Source of the DNA: Streptomyces broussonetiae
GTDB lineage: Bacteria > Actinomycetota > Actinomycetes > Streptomycetales > Streptomycetaceae
Assembly (NCBI RefSeq): GCF_009796285.1
Contig: NZ_CP047020.1
Coordinates: 434,001 to 498,000 of the forward strand
Length of the DNA stretch: 64,000 nt
Reading direction: 5' to 3'
Shown: positions 54,134 to 63,292 of the stretch, in pieces
How positions within the stretch are numbered: position 1 is the stretch's first letter
Layout of the letters: each line of letters begins with the position of its first letter
Notes under the pieces: generated by a model
Told to the model about the DNA's origin: nothing
The model's database searches: none
What the model saw: only the letters and a program-made list of their open reading frames with translations
Made by a program: the position numbers and the translations under genes

Positions 54134-55026
54134 GCGGCCACCGCCAGTACGCTGCTGTAGTGCGAGGCATCGCCGACGAGCTGCTCGCTGCGGCGGCCGT
54201 CGACACCGGCCGGCACCTCGCCGGCGACCGTCACCCGGTTGAGGCGGCGCGGGTGGTCGTCGTAGTTGTCCACCCCGTAGTGCTGGGTGATCCGGTTGTC
54301 GAAGATCAGCAGCTGGTTCGGTGACCAGGTCCAGCGCAGGATGTTCTCCGGACGCGTCACGTACGACTGGAGGAGGCGCAGCAGATCGGCCGACTCGCCG
54401 CTCGACAGGCCGACGATCCGCTTGGCGAACCCGCCGATGAACAGCCCGCGTTCGCCCGTCAGCGGATGCACCCGCACGACGGGGTGCTCCGCCTCGTACG
54501 GCGTCGACACGAAGATGCGGTCGTACTCCTGCCGTTGTGCCGACGTGGCCGAAGGTCGGGCGTAGTCGTACTGGTTGGTGTGCACGACGCGCAGCGTGTC
54601 CGCGAGGGCGCGCAGCGGTTCGGGCAGGTCGCGGTAGGCCGCGGCGGCGTTGGCGATAAGCGTCTCGCCGCCGTACGGCGTGGTCACGATCGACCGGAGC
54701 GTGGTGAGCTGAGGCGGGTTGGCCACGAAGGTGACGTCCGTGTGCCACTCGTTGGCCTTGGACGTCTCGCTGTCGACGGCGAGCACGTTCGTCGTGCCGT
54801 CGGCGGCCGGCACGTTGGGGTGGGCGGTGGTGAGTTCGCCGAACCACCGGGCCACGCGCTCCTGGCCGGCGTTGTCGAGGTTGACGTCATCGAAGACGAT
54901 CGCCTTGTGCTCGTTGAGGGAGTCACGGAGCGCCGTGACCGTCGAGAGATCGGGGGTCGCCGTGAGGTCGACGCCCTCAACGACCGCGCCGATGCGGCCG
55001 GTGAGCTTACGGATGGACACAGGCAT
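54130..55026 (-). CDS. TauD/TfdA-type Fe(II)/2-oxoglutarate dioxygenase
   Basis: This 298-residue dioxygenase uses Fe(II), O2 and 2-oxoglutarate. The iron triad is His95 and Asp97 (EWHTDVTF) and His249 (ITQHYGV), with Arg260 in DDHPRR near the 2-oxoglutarate site. TauD-type enzymes release sulfite from taurine or other sulfonates and some act on sulfate esters; the exact substrate is not clear. It is the first structural gene of the operon with the SsuABC-type importer, about 330 bp after a leader peptide. ATG 55026 follows GGAG. Confidence 0.9.
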   Translation of the reverse strand: MPVSIRKLTGRIGAVVEGVDLTATPDLSTVTALRDSLNEHKAIVFDDVNLDNAGQERVARWFGELTTAHPNVPAADGTTNVLAVDSETSKANEWHTDVTFVANPPQLTTLRSIVTTPYGGETLIANAAAAYRDLPEPLRALADTLRVVHTNQYDYARPSATSAQRQEYDRIFVSTPYEAEHPVVRVHPLTGERGLFIGGFAKRIVGLSSGESADLLRLLQSYVTRPENILRWTWSPNQLLIFDNRITQHYGVDNYDDHPRRLNRVTVAGEVPAGVDGRRSEQLVGDASHYSSVLAVAA

Positions 55027-55081
55027 GAGGGAGTCCTTCTCGGGAGGAAGTGGGCGCACAGCCGAGAGCTGGGTGCTCCGT

Positions 55082-55112
<31 letters not shown>

Positions 55113-55359
55113 TGAGTGAACGGCCGACTCGCGAGCCGATCGACGGGAGATCGGGCAGTCGGTGCGATGGCGACGCAGGGCAGACCGAACCTCAGCCTGT
55201 GCGGAGCGCGCGGAAGAGGTGAGGCCGGAGGAGCAGTCACTCAGGAGGCGGACACCGCGATCCCTCAGGACGGCGCTGCATTACGGGCGGTTTCGGACCG
55301 CCTCCGCACGACGCGCACCGTCGGTGCGCACCGGTTGCCGCCGGGGACCACTTACCGGG

Positions 55360-55437
55360 TCAGCGACAACAAAACGCGCTGGAGACGTGCGCCAGATCGA
55401 TGGGGCGCCGCCGAGTGAGTTCCACGCGCGGGTTCAT
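55360..55437 (-). CDS. Cysteine-containing sulfur leader peptide (25 aa), probably leaderless
   Basis: The ORF reads MNPRVELTRRRPIDLAHVSS then AFCCR. The RRRPIDLAHVSSAF core closely matches the sfnG leader, and it ends with adjacent Cys codons. It lies 333 bp ahead of tauD in the same direction. The predicted -10 box is 8 nt from the ATG, so the transcript may begin at the start codon. Confidence 0.85.
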   Translation of the reverse strand: MNPRVELTRRRPIDLAHVSSAFCCR

Positions 55438-55445
55438 GGCACGGG

Positions 55446-55475
55446 AGTTCAGCAGAGGTCCACCACGTTGGTCAA
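55446..55475 (-). promoter_or_regulatory. Promoter of the tauD transcript
   Basis: Minus strand TTGACC (55470-55475), 18 bp, TGAACT (55446-55451). It has the same -35 box and spacing as the sfnG promoter. Confidence 0.55.
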
Positions 55476-55638
55476 TAACTTTCCGGACAGGTCTTGCACA
55501 GCGGACACGGGACCGGCGTGAACGCTGCGGGCAGCCGTACTTGCCTTTGACGCGCGCGTCAGGGGCTAACGTCTGCGCGCCCGCACCGGCCGTTCGTCCC
55601 GCTCGGCCCGCTTCGCTTCTCCCGAACAGGAGCCCCCC

Positions 55639-56679
55639 ATGGCCACTACCCTGCCGTCCGCCACCCGCGAGATCCGGCTTGTCACTGCCCCTGAGGGGCT
55701 GCCCGGCCCCGAGCATTTCGCCGTCGTCTCGCAGCCACTGCCCACGCCCGGCCCCGGTCAAGTCCTCGTCCACAACCGGTACTTCCTTGTGTTCCCCGGG
55801 CTGCGCACCCTGATCGGAGGCGCACTCGAGGGAGTACCGCTGCCGCCGGTCAACGCCGGTGACGTGCTTTTCGGCCCCGCTGTCGGCGAGGTCGTCGGCG
55901 CGGGCCGGGGCAGTCCGCTGCAGCCGGGAGACACCGTCACGCACCTGCTCGGGTGGCGCGAGCACGCGCTGGTGGCCGCAGGCGACTGCACCCCGGTCGG
56001 CGATGTGCTGCCGGACCCGGTCGCCCACCTGTCGTCGGGGTCGGCCGCCTACGGTGCGCTCACCCGGCTCGCCGACGTCCGTCCCGGCGACACGGTCCTG
56101 GTCACGGGGGCGGCGGGCGCGGTGGGGACCCTGGCCGGTCCGGTCGCCAGGCTGCTGGGCGCCGGGAAGGTCATCGGCAGTACCCGCTCCCCGGCCAAGG
56201 CCGAGCGGCTACGCACCGAACTGGGCTACGACTCGGTGGTGGTGTCCGGTGACCAATCCCCCACGCTCGTCCGGCAGTTGGGCACTGCGGCACCCCAAGG
56301 CATCGACGTCCTGGTGGACACCGTGGGCGGCGAGCAGCTGACAGCAGCGCTCACAGCGGCGCGCCGCGGCGCCCGCTTCGCGCTCGTCGGCGCGCTGTCC
56401 GGCCAACTGTCACCGCACCGGGACGGTGACAGCGCTCCGGCGGAGATCGACACCTTCCGCGTCATCAACCAGGGGATCACGCTGCGCGGTTACAGCGGCA
56501 TCGACCATCCCGAGGTGGCGGAGGAGTGGGCCAAGCGGTTCGGTGGCTGGTTGCGCTCCGGTGAGATCTCCTTTCCGCATGTACGGATCCCGGGCATCGA
56601 ACGGGCCCCTCAGGCGTTGCAGGAACTGTTCGAAGGGCGGCACTTCGGCACCGTCGTCGTGGAGCTGCCGGCCCAGTGA
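55639..56679 (+). CDS. MDR-family NADP-dependent oxidoreductase
   Basis: The 346-residue protein has the medium-chain dehydrogenase/reductase layout. It has a catalytic domain with LPTPGPGQVLVHNRYFLVFP, the nucleotide-binding VLVTGAAGAVGTLAGPVARL, and DVLVDTVGGEQLTAALTAAR. Zinc ligands are absent, as in prostaglandin/leukotriene reductase-like (CurA-type) enzymes that reduce double bonds with NADPH. It is followed 22 bp later by a MerR gene, a common pairing for redox-responsive reductases. Confidence 0.88.
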   Translation: MATTLPSATREIRLVTAPEGLPGPEHFAVVSQPLPTPGPGQVLVHNRYFLVFPGLRTLIGGALEGVPLPPVNAGDVLFGPAVGEVVGAGRGSPLQPGDTVTHLLGWREHALVAAGDCTPVGDVLPDPVAHLSSGSAAYGALTRLADVRPGDTVLVTGAAGAVGTLAGPVARLLGAGKVIGSTRSPAKAERLRTELGYDSVVVSGDQSPTLVRQLGTAAPQGIDVLVDTVGGEQLTAALTAARRGARFALVGALSGQLSPHRDGDSAPAEIDTFRVINQGITLRGYSGIDHPEVAEEWAKRFGGWLRSGEISFPHVRIPGIERAPQALQELFEGRHFGTVVVELPAQ

Positions 56680-56701
56680 CACGGACCGAGGCGAGGTCGG
56701 G

Positions 56702-57070
56702 ATGCGAATCGGAGACGCGGCGGCAGCGGCCGGGACCACCCCACGGGCCCTGCGGTTCTACGAGGAGCGCGGCCTGCTGCCCCCACCGCAGCGTACGGCC
56801 ACCGGCCAACGCCGGTACGGGCCGGACGAGGTGGCCCACGTCCGCACCATCCGCGAACTGCTCGGCCTCGGCCTCACCGTCGAGGACCTGCGCGGCATCG
56901 CCGACCGGATCCCCCTCCTGGCCGGGGACCCACAACCGCGCTGCACGAACACCGACTCGGCCTCCCCCGGCTCCCACGTGATCGCACACCGGCTCGCGGC
57001 CATCGACGCCGAAATCGACCGTCTGACCCGCCTGCGCACCCTCTTGGCGCAGCGGACGGGCCGGACCTGA
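56702..57070 (+). CDS. MerR-family transcriptional regulator
   Basis: This 122-residue regulator has the MerR winged helix (MRIGDAAAAAGTTPRALRFY, EERGLLPPPQRTATGQRRYG) and a C-terminal coiled coil (LAAIDAEIDRLTRLRTLLAQ). It has a single Cys (PRCTN) and no metal-binding loop, so it is more like SoxR/drug-type regulators without an iron-sulfur cluster. It is in the same direction as the oxidoreductase and probably controls it. Confidence 0.88.
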   Translation: MRIGDAAAAAGTTPRALRFYEERGLLPPPQRTATGQRRYGPDEVAHVRTIRELLGLGLTVEDLRGIADRIPLLAGDPQPRCTNTDSASPGSHVIAHRLAAIDAEIDRLTRLRTLLAQRTGRT

Positions 57071-57164
57071 TCCTCCGCACGAGGCAGGCGTAGGCAGCAA
57101 GGGCGGCGGCTCACGCTCCGCGTACCTCGCCGCCGCTGCCGTCGAGCGTGAACCTGGCAGTGGA

Positions 57165-57330
57165 AGGACGAGGAGTCCTTCGCGGACAAGACCGGGCATC
57201 CTTCCTACTGGACGTCGCGCGAGGCCGAGGACATCCGAGAGGAGGGGCGTCGGGTGGCCCGGCTGGCGGAAACCGGTGTCTTCCCGTTCGACGGAACCTG
57301 GTGCAACTTCACCCCACCACCCTCCTGGCC
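57165..57330 (+). pseudogene. DUF402-type protein, C-terminal fragment
   Basis: A plus-strand frame reads WKDEESFADKTGHPSYWTSR then EAEDIREEGRRVARLAETGV and FPFDGTWCNFTP. This matches the end of DUF402/FomD-like phosphohydrolases (WKDEDEFxxA...EAxxIRxEGxxV...PFDGTW). No start or earlier part is present. The following 57335-57515 region shows nothing recognisable. Confidence 0.6.
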
Positions 57331-57519
57331 ACTTCCGGCACTGCCTCCCCGGCCCGTCACCCCCCTGTGTGCCCGGCCTCCCCGGGGTGGTGGGGCCGAA
57401 CACCAGTCGCCGCTCTGCCCGGTTTCCAGGGGATAGCCGGTCGCCGGCCGCTGTTCCGGCGGCACGTCTCTCACATGCACGCCCGTCGGCAGTGCGGCCC
57501 GCCACACCGGCGTGAGGCG

Positions 57520-57748
57520 AGTTGAGGTTCTCGATCTCCAGCCGCTGTTCCTCCGGCAGCGCGAAGAAGTGGCGTGCCGCGCTCAGCACCTCCTCCCGCA
57601 GTGCTGCGGGGACGCCGTGCCCGGTGACGTAGAAGAAGCCCACCTCATGTGCGGCGGAGCGGAGTTCGGCGAGGAAGGCGTCGCGGTCGGCGTCCGGGGC
57701 GTGGAAGCGAGAGATGTCGATGACAGGCAGCGCTGTGGACTGCGCCAT
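57520..57748 (-). pseudogene. Isopenicillin-N-synthase-type dioxygenase, N-terminal fragment
   Basis: The frame starts MAQSTALPVIDISRFHAPDA and continues LAELRSAAHEVGFFYVTGHG and VLSAARHFFALPEEQRLEIE, then loses similarity after NLNSPH. This is the N-terminal 75 residues of a 2-oxoglutarate-type oxygenase. The iron-binding H-x-D...H is in the missing part. GGAAAC context precedes the ATG, so it may still be transcribed. Confidence 0.8.
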
Positions 57749-58045
57749 GGGGGTTTCCTTCACGGCAGGGCGGACGCGTGCACCTCACAACTGCGCCCGG
57801 AGAGCGGCCGTCTGAGGGCAAGAGGAAACTGCAGGCAGAGAGAAGAAGAGCTTGATCGCGAGCCGTCGAACGGCGATCAGCAACAGACCTGGTCGAACTG
57901 ATCGGCGCGGCGGCTCACCCAGAACGGGTCGAGCAGCACCGTGTGCGCCGGGCCAGTGGTCTTCATGGCCGGATCAAAGCACAACGGGAAAGATGCGTCC
58001 ACCACGCGTCCCAGCGGATGAGATGCCCCTCCGCCATGGTGGACC

Positions 58046-58076
58046 TTGACACTCACAGGGGCGGGCGACGTACGTT
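58046..58076 (+). promoter_or_regulatory. Promoter ahead of the plus-strand monooxygenase operon
   Basis: TTGACA (58046-58051), 19 bp, TACGTT (58071-58076), ending 33 bp before the leader peptide ATG. Confidence 0.6.
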
Positions 58077-58109
58077 GAACGGGAAAGTTCCTGACAGGTG
58101 GAGGCTTTG

Positions 58110-58226
58110 ATGCACGTACTGGGCGCGGCACCGCGCGGTGCGTGCACCGGTGCGCGGCTCGTCACCCGGCGGCATGTCGACTACTGCCGTACCTCCTCCG
58201 CCGTCTGTCCTTCCGTACACGCCTGA
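58110..58226 (+). CDS. Cysteine-containing sulfur leader peptide (38 aa)
   Basis: ATG 58110 follows GGAGG. The C-terminal half reads LVTRRHVDYCRTSSAVCPSV and then HA, matching the RRHVD-xxR-xSSAV-C leader pattern, with an extra Cys before Arg. It lies 80 bp ahead of the LLM monooxygenase gene. Confidence 0.85.
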   Translation: MHVLGAAPRGACTGARLVTRRHVDYCRTSSAVCPSVHA

Positions 58227-58306
58227 CCCCTGCCGGCCGTCCCGCCGGCTGTCTCGTCGTGGCCCTGTGGCCGCGAGTTTCTCGTGTTTCCCGGAAGGAA
58301 CTCCCA

Positions 58307-59413
58307 TTGTCCGGCCCTGCCCTGCACCTCGCCGTCGAGATCGACGGCGACGGCGCCCACCCCGCGGCCTGGCGCCGCGCCGCCCACTCCCCCGATCATC
58401 TGCTCACACCGCGCCGCGTGGCCCAGGTCGCCGCCATCGCCGAGAACGCCGGGTTCACGCTGATCACCCTGGACGACGGCGTGCTGCCGCCCGGCGCCTC
58501 ACCGGATGCGGTGGGCCGTATCGGCGCGGTGGAGCGGGCAGCCTTCATCGCGGCGTCCACGAGCACCATCGGGATCGCGCCCGTCGTCCCGGTCACGTAT
58601 GCCGAACCCTTCCATGTCTCCGGCCAGCTGGCGTCCCTGGACCACATCTCCGCCGGTCGCGCCGGGTGGGTGGTGACGGAGGAGGAGCGTCCCGAGGCGG
58701 CGCGTGCCTGGGGGCGGCAGCTGATCGCCGACGCCGCCGCACGGGCCCGGGAGTCCCGTGACGGCGTGGAGGTGGCCCGCGCCCTGTGGGACTCGTGGGA
58801 GGACGACGCGGTCATCCGGTCCGTGGCCACCAGCCGCTACCTCGACCGCGAGCGGCTGCACTACATCGACTTCACGGGCGAGGCGTATGCCGTCAAGGGC
58901 CCGGCGATCGTGCCGCGCCCGCCCCAGGGGCAGCTTGTCGTCCTGGGCAGGCCGGACCGGGTTCCCGCCGCACATCTCGACGTCGCTCTCGTCGAAGGGC
59001 GCGAACTCGCGGAAGTCGCCACGGCCGCTGCTGCCGCCGGTACGCCCCGCGTCTTCGCCGAGGTCGACGTGGCGCTGGACACCCCGCAGGCCACGGCCGC
59101 CGAGCGCGTCGCCGACCTGGAACGGCACGCGTCGTGGAGGGGCCGGAGGTGGCTGCGTCACGTCGGCTCGGCGGACCAATTGGTCTCACTGCTGGCTGAG
59201 TTGAGCCGTCACGTCGACGGCGTACGGCTGCACCCGCTGGTGCTGGACGAGGACCTGCCCGTCCTCTCCCGCCTCGTCCTGCCGGCCCTGTCCGAGCGAC
59301 GCCTCGTCGCCCGCCCGCTGCCCGGCACGTCCCTGCGCTCGACCCTGGGTCTGGAGCGCCCCGCCAATCGCTTCGCAGCCGCGGCCGTGGCCGCCCAGGA
59401 GGATGCCCGATGA
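58307..59413 (+). CDS. LLM-class flavin-dependent monooxygenase (NtaA-related)
   Basis: This 368-residue enzyme starts at TTG 58307 (LSGPALHLAVEIDGDG) with GGAAGGA upstream. It shares WDSWEDDAVIRSVATSR and HYIDFTGEAYAVKGPAIVPR with the 43360-44610 protein, so the two are paralogues. It lacks the repeat-derived insert of that protein. The stop overlaps the next ATG (ATGA), coupling it to the NtaA-type partner. The substrate is probably an organosulfur compound. Confidence 0.85.
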   Translation: MSGPALHLAVEIDGDGAHPAAWRRAAHSPDHLLTPRRVAQVAAIAENAGFTLITLDDGVLPPGASPDAVGRIGAVERAAFIAASTSTIGIAPVVPVTYAEPFHVSGQLASLDHISAGRAGWVVTEEERPEAARAWGRQLIADAAARARESRDGVEVARALWDSWEDDAVIRSVATSRYLDRERLHYIDFTGEAYAVKGPAIVPRPPQGQLVVLGRPDRVPAAHLDVALVEGRELAEVATAAAAAGTPRVFAEVDVALDTPQATAAERVADLERHASWRGRRWLRHVGSADQLVSLLAELSRHVDGVRLHPLVLDEDLPVLSRLVLPALSERRLVARPLPGTSLRSTLGLERPANRFAAAAVAAQEDAR

Positions 59414-60810
59414 CCCGCACCGACCCCCTCGACGTCCCCCGGCCACACGCCCAGCTGCACTTCGGAGTGTTCTTCCAGGGCGTCAACCACTGGACCATCT
59501 GGTCCGCCCCCGACAGCGGCTCCCAGATCGACCCCGCCTCCTTCCGCCGGGTCGCCCAGACCGCCGAACGGGGCCTGTTCGACGCGTTCTTCCTCGGCGA
59601 GGGGCTGCGGCTGCGCGAGGTCGACGGCAGAATCCATGACCTCGACGTGGCCGGACGGCCGGACGCCATCACCCAGCTCGCGGCGCTGGCCGCGGTCACC
59701 CGCCGGATCGGCCTGGTCTCCACCTCCAACTCCACCTTCAACGAACCCGCCGATCTGGCCCGCCGCCTCTCCGGACTCGACCTGCTCTCCGAGGGCCGCG
59801 CCGGCTGGAACGTGGTGACCACCGACAACGCCTGGACCGGCGCGAACTTCCGCCGCGGCGGCTACCTCGACCACGCCGACCGCTATCGGCGCGCCGAGGA
59901 GTTCCTCACCGTGGCCCGCGCGTTGTGGGACGGCTGGGGGGACGGAGCAATCGCCGACTCCGCGGGTGCACGGGAATGGTCGGTGCCCGGTGCCGTACGC
60001 CGAGTACGGCACCGCGGACCGCAGTTCGACGTCGACCTCGCCCCGACCCTGCCGCGCAGCGCCCAGGGCCACCCGGTGATCTTCCAGGCCGGTGACTCCG
60101 GCGAGGGACGCGACTTCGCCGCCCGCAACGCCGACGTCATCTTCTCCGCGCACGGCAATGACTTCGACGACGCACTCGCCTTCGCCGAGGACATCCGCAC
60201 CCGCCTGCGCGGCGTCGGCCGACCCGACGACGACCTGCGGATCCTGCCCGGCACCGAGATCATCATCGGCGCCACCGAGGAGGAGGCCCAGGAGAAGAAG
60301 CGCTGGATCCGGCTCCAGCAGGTCACACCCGCCACGGCGCTGGGGATCGCCGGACTGCTGTGGGGCATCGACCTGTCCGACCGCGACGCCGACGGCCCGC
60401 TGCCCAAGGAAGATCCGGTCGTCACCGAGAACGACGGCTCCTTCGGCGCCCGACGCATCACCGACCCGCGCACGGTGATGGCCGAATGGCGGGCGAAGGC
60501 GGAGGCGCACGGCTGGTCGCTGCGCGAGACCGTCATCGCGCTCGGCCCGCAGCGCGGGCACGTCGGCACCCCGTCCGGCCTGGCCGACAAGTTCGCCCAC
60601 TTCGTGCGGCACGGCGCGATCGACGGCTTCAACATCACGCCCTACCTCATCCCCGACGGCCTCGACGACATCGTCGACCTGCTCGTCCCGGAACTGCAGG
60701 AACGCGGGATCTACCGCACCGAGTACACCGGCACCACCCTGCGCGAGCACCTCGGCCTGCGCGCACCCCTCATCCACAGGTCCGCACCGGACCGACGACA
60801 GGCGGGCTGA
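59410..60810 (+). CDS. NtaA/SnaA/DszA-family flavin monooxygenase
   Basis: The 466-residue enzyme has FGVFFQGVNHWTIWSAPDSG, FFLGEGLRLREVDGRIHDLD, GWNVVTTDNAWTGANFRRGG, VIFQAGDSGEGRDFAARNAD and LIPDGLDDIVDLLVPELQER. It is a full-length relative of the 41923-43338 enzyme and probably oxidises a sulfone, sulfonate or similar compound with FMNH2. It is coupled to the LLM gene upstream. Confidence 0.93.
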   Translation: MTRTDPLDVPRPHAQLHFGVFFQGVNHWTIWSAPDSGSQIDPASFRRVAQTAERGLFDAFFLGEGLRLREVDGRIHDLDVAGRPDAITQLAALAAVTRRIGLVSTSNSTFNEPADLARRLSGLDLLSEGRAGWNVVTTDNAWTGANFRRGGYLDHADRYRRAEEFLTVARALWDGWGDGAIADSAGAREWSVPGAVRRVRHRGPQFDVDLAPTLPRSAQGHPVIFQAGDSGEGRDFAARNADVIFSAHGNDFDDALAFAEDIRTRLRGVGRPDDDLRILPGTEIIIGATEEEAQEKKRWIRLQQVTPATALGIAGLLWGIDLSDRDADGPLPKEDPVVTENDGSFGARRITDPRTVMAEWRAKAEAHGWSLRETVIALGPQRGHVGTPSGLADKFAHFVRHGAIDGFNITPYLIPDGLDDIVDLLVPELQERGIYRTEYTGTTLREHLGLRAPLIHRSAPDRRQAG

Positions 60811-60901
60811 GCCCCCGAGCCGGCCCTTGTACACATGACTGACAAGAAGCTGTCACACGCCGACCGGAATGCGGGTTCGGCCGACGCCCGTTCTGACTGA
60901 C

Positions 60902-61825
60902 ATGACTGTTGGAGTAGCGCTCAACGCGTCCGACGCGCCGAACCAGGTCGACGCCACCGTCCAACTGGCCAAGGAAGCCGCGGAGTTCGGTGTCACGTCG
61001 GCCTGGTTCGGGCAGACCTTCGGCGCGGACTCACCCCAGCTCGCGGGGATCGTCGGGCGCGAGGTGCCCGGACTGCAGGTCGGCACCTCCGCTATCCCCG
61101 TCTTCGGCCGGCACCCGCTGCTCGTCTCCAGCCAGGCCCAGACCGCCCAGGCCGCGACCCACGGCCGCTACCACCTCGGTCTGGCTCTGGGCACGAAACT
61201 GCTGACGGAGACGGGCTTCGGCCTGCCTTTCGAACGGCCCATCGCCCGGCTGCGCGAATTCCTCACCGCCCTGCGGCAGTTGACCAAGACCGGTACGGCC
61301 GACTTTCACGGCGAGCTGCTCACCGCCACCACACCGATCCCGGCGCGGGTACCAGGTGCCGAGAACGGCGTCCCCCTACTCGTCGCCGCGATGGGGCCGC
61401 AGGCTCTGCGGGCCAGCGGCGAGCTTGCCGACGGCATCCTGCCCTATCTGGCAGGACCGCGCGCCCTGGCCGACCACATCGTGCCCGCCCTGAACGCCGC
61501 GGCCGAGGCCGCAGGCCGCCCCGCGCCCAGGATCGTGGCCCTGGTGCCCGGCGTGGTCACGGACGATGTCGATGCGGTGCGGGCCAAGGCCGCCGAGAAC
61601 CTCGCCTTCTACGAACAGATCCCGTCCTACGCGCGAGTCATCGAACTCTCCGGCGGCCGGCGGGCCGCCGACCTGGCCGTGATCGGCGACGAGAAGACGG
61701 TCGAGGCCGAGGTACGCCGTTACCGCGACGCCGGCGCCACCGAGGTCGTGTTCTCGGGCACCGAGATCGCGGGAGAAGGCGATCGCCGACGCACCTGGCG
61801 ACTCCTCGGCGAACTGGCCGGCTGA
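60902..61825 (+). CDS. LLM-class oxidoreductase, F420-dependent type
   Basis: The 307-residue luciferase-like protein starts MTVGVALNASDAPNQVDATV and has VTSAWFGQTFGADSPQLAGI and LPFERPIARLREFLTALRQL. It resembles the actinobacterial LLM family predicted to use coenzyme F420 rather than FMN. It is 91 bp downstream of the NtaA-type gene. The upstream GTG/ATG options at 60869 are less likely because ATG 60902 begins the first barrel strand. Confidence 0.85.
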   Translation: MTVGVALNASDAPNQVDATVQLAKEAAEFGVTSAWFGQTFGADSPQLAGIVGREVPGLQVGTSAIPVFGRHPLLVSSQAQTAQAATHGRYHLGLALGTKLLTETGFGLPFERPIARLREFLTALRQLTKTGTADFHGELLTATTPIPARVPGAENGVPLLVAAMGPQALRASGELADGILPYLAGPRALADHIVPALNAAAEAAGRPAPRIVALVPGVVTDDVDAVRAKAAENLAFYEQIPSYARVIELSGGRRAADLAVIGDEKTVEAEVRRYRDAGATEVVFSGTEIAGEGDRRRTWRLLGELAG

Positions 61826-61900
61826 GTACACCCGTCCGCTCGACAACCCCCTGTATCCCCTGCCCGAAGGCCCCCCCCCCCGGCACAAAGGAGATTCCCC

Positions 61901-62725
61901 ATGACCACCGAGGCCGCCACCACGGACCTCCACGCCTTCACCGAGACCTGGCTGGAGTGGTACCGAGCCCAGGAGGCCCGGCTCGCCGCCCCGCACGGGT
62001 TCCTGGCGATCACCGGCCTGCACTGGCTCGACGACCGACCCCAGCGCTTCCCGGACGCGCCCGGCGCGTGGCGCACCGGCCCCGAAGGCGTCGTCGTAGA
62101 CCTCGACGACGCCGAGGAATTGGTCGTCGACGGGGCGCCGGTGCGCGGCGAGCACCGCTTCGGCGTGCTTCCCGAGCGCGGCGGCGTCGACGCCCTCTGG
62201 GGAGACGCCGTCATCGAGGTCGCCAGGCGCGGCGGCCAGGACATCGTGCGCCCCCGGCACCCGGACGCGCCGCTGCGCACGGCTTTCACCGGAACGCCCG
62301 CCTACGCCCCCGACCCGCGCTGGGCCGTGACGGGCCGCTACATCCCCTTCGACACTCCGCGGCCGACCACCGTGGGCGCCGCGGTCGAGGGCCTTGAGCA
62401 TGTCTACGACGCCCCGGGCAGAGTCGAGTTCGAACTCGACGGGCGCCCGCTGTCGCTGACCGCGTTCCCCGGCCACGGTGCGGGACGGCTGATGGTGCTG
62501 TTCACCGACGAGACCTCCGGGGTCACCACCTACGCCGCCAACCGGGCCCTGGCCCTCGATCCGCCCGCCGCCGACGGTACGGTCGCCCTGGACTTCAACC
62601 GTGCCACCAACCTGCCGTGCGCCTACACGGACCTGGCCACCTGCCCGCTGCCCCCAGTCGAGAACCGGCTGCCGGTGGCGATCGAAGCCGGTCAGAAGAT
62701 CCCCCGCGAGCGCGGCGGCTCCTGA
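61901..62725 (+). CDS. DUF1684 protein
   Basis: This 274-residue soluble protein has the DUF1684 core: WLEWYRAQEARLAAPHGFLA, TGLHWLDDRPQRFPDAPGAW, then LDFNRATNLPCAYTDLATCP, LPPVENRLPVAIEAGQK. Its ending N-R-x-x-N-P/L-x-C-A-Y with two Cys is typical. The biochemical role is unknown. It has a good AAAGGAG ribosome site and sits at the end of a monooxygenase operon, so a part in organosulfur breakdown is possible but untested. A run of 11 C residues lies just upstream. Confidence 0.88.
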   Translation: MTTEAATTDLHAFTETWLEWYRAQEARLAAPHGFLAITGLHWLDDRPQRFPDAPGAWRTGPEGVVVDLDDAEELVVDGAPVRGEHRFGVLPERGGVDALWGDAVIEVARRGGQDIVRPRHPDAPLRTAFTGTPAYAPDPRWAVTGRYIPFDTPRPTTVGAAVEGLEHVYDAPGRVEFELDGRPLSLTAFPGHGAGRLMVLFTDETSGVTTYAANRALALDPPAADGTVALDFNRATNLPCAYTDLATCPLPPVENRLPVAIEAGQKIPRERGGS

Positions 62726-62776
62726 GCTGGACGCACTCTCGCCCCGACTCCCCATACAAGGCGTCCTTTTGCGCCA

Positions 62777-62806
62777 TTGACGTACGACAAGACCGCTCCG
62801 TACGAT
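62777..62806 (+). promoter_or_regulatory. Promoter of the second SAM-IV transcript
   Basis: TTGACG (62777-62782), 18 bp, TACGAT (62801-62806). The expected transcript start is at about 62813, where the riboswitch begins. Confidence 0.75.
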
Positions 62807-62811
62807 CACGA

Positions 62812-62905
62812 ACGGCATTGAGTGTCAGCGTCAAGCCCTGGCTCGCTGACCGGCAACCCTCCCACGCGGTGGGGTGCTCCAGGTGAAAGCCCGGCGGGAT
62901 CACCG
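62812..62905 (+). ncRNA. SAM-IV riboswitch
   Basis: GTCAGCG (P2 5' side) pairs with CGCTGAC, enclosing a loop with CCTGG that can pair with CCAGG downstream (pseudoknot). CCCAC and GTGGG form P3, and the conserved core ACCGGCAACCC is present. GGC and GCC close P1. Its sequence is nearly the same as the copy at 48865-48950. High SAM should reduce expression of the following genes. Confidence 0.85.
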
Positions 62906-62961
62906 ATGATGTCCGCAAGCGCGTGGCCCCGTGACCGGGGCCGGATATGTGGAGGACCGAT

Positions 62962-63078
62962 ATGCGGCACGGTGGTGACCTCAGCGCCCGCTTCACCGGC
63001 GCCACCGTGTTCTCCCGGCTCTCGCGCCGGCGTCACATCGACCTCAAGCGCTCGACCAGCTGTCTCTGTCAGGCCTGA
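62962..63078 (+). CDS. Cysteine-containing sulfur leader peptide (38 aa)
   Basis: ATG 62962 follows GGAGG at 6-nt spacing. The end of the peptide is FSRLSRRRHIDLKRSTSCLC and then QA, with two Cys codons close together, matching the other leaders. It lies about 55 bp after the SAM-IV riboswitch and 214 bp before the transporter gene. AGGCC and GGCCT around the stop could form a small hairpin. Confidence 0.85.
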   Translation: MRHGGDLSARFTGATVFSRLSRRRHIDLKRSTSCLCQA

Positions 63079-63292
63079 CGGGCCTTCCCGCCGCTGGTCG
63101 CAGTACGGCATCTGTCGTCGCACCCGCCTGCGCCTGATCTCCGTCTGTCTTTGATCCCCCCTTTTCGCTCTGCTCCCCGTCTGCACAGCGCTCCCTCGGC
63201 ACCGGCGTCGCGCCGGCCGGGGCCGCACGCCCACGCACGGCCGTGCCCTGCACCACACCCGTGCCTGGTGACACGAGTAGGAGAAGCCCTCC

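Noticed and set aside
61860..61885. Run of 11 C residues before the DUF1684 gene, considered as a phase-variable tract
   Set aside because: It lies outside coding sequence and away from the promoter, so length change would have little effect.
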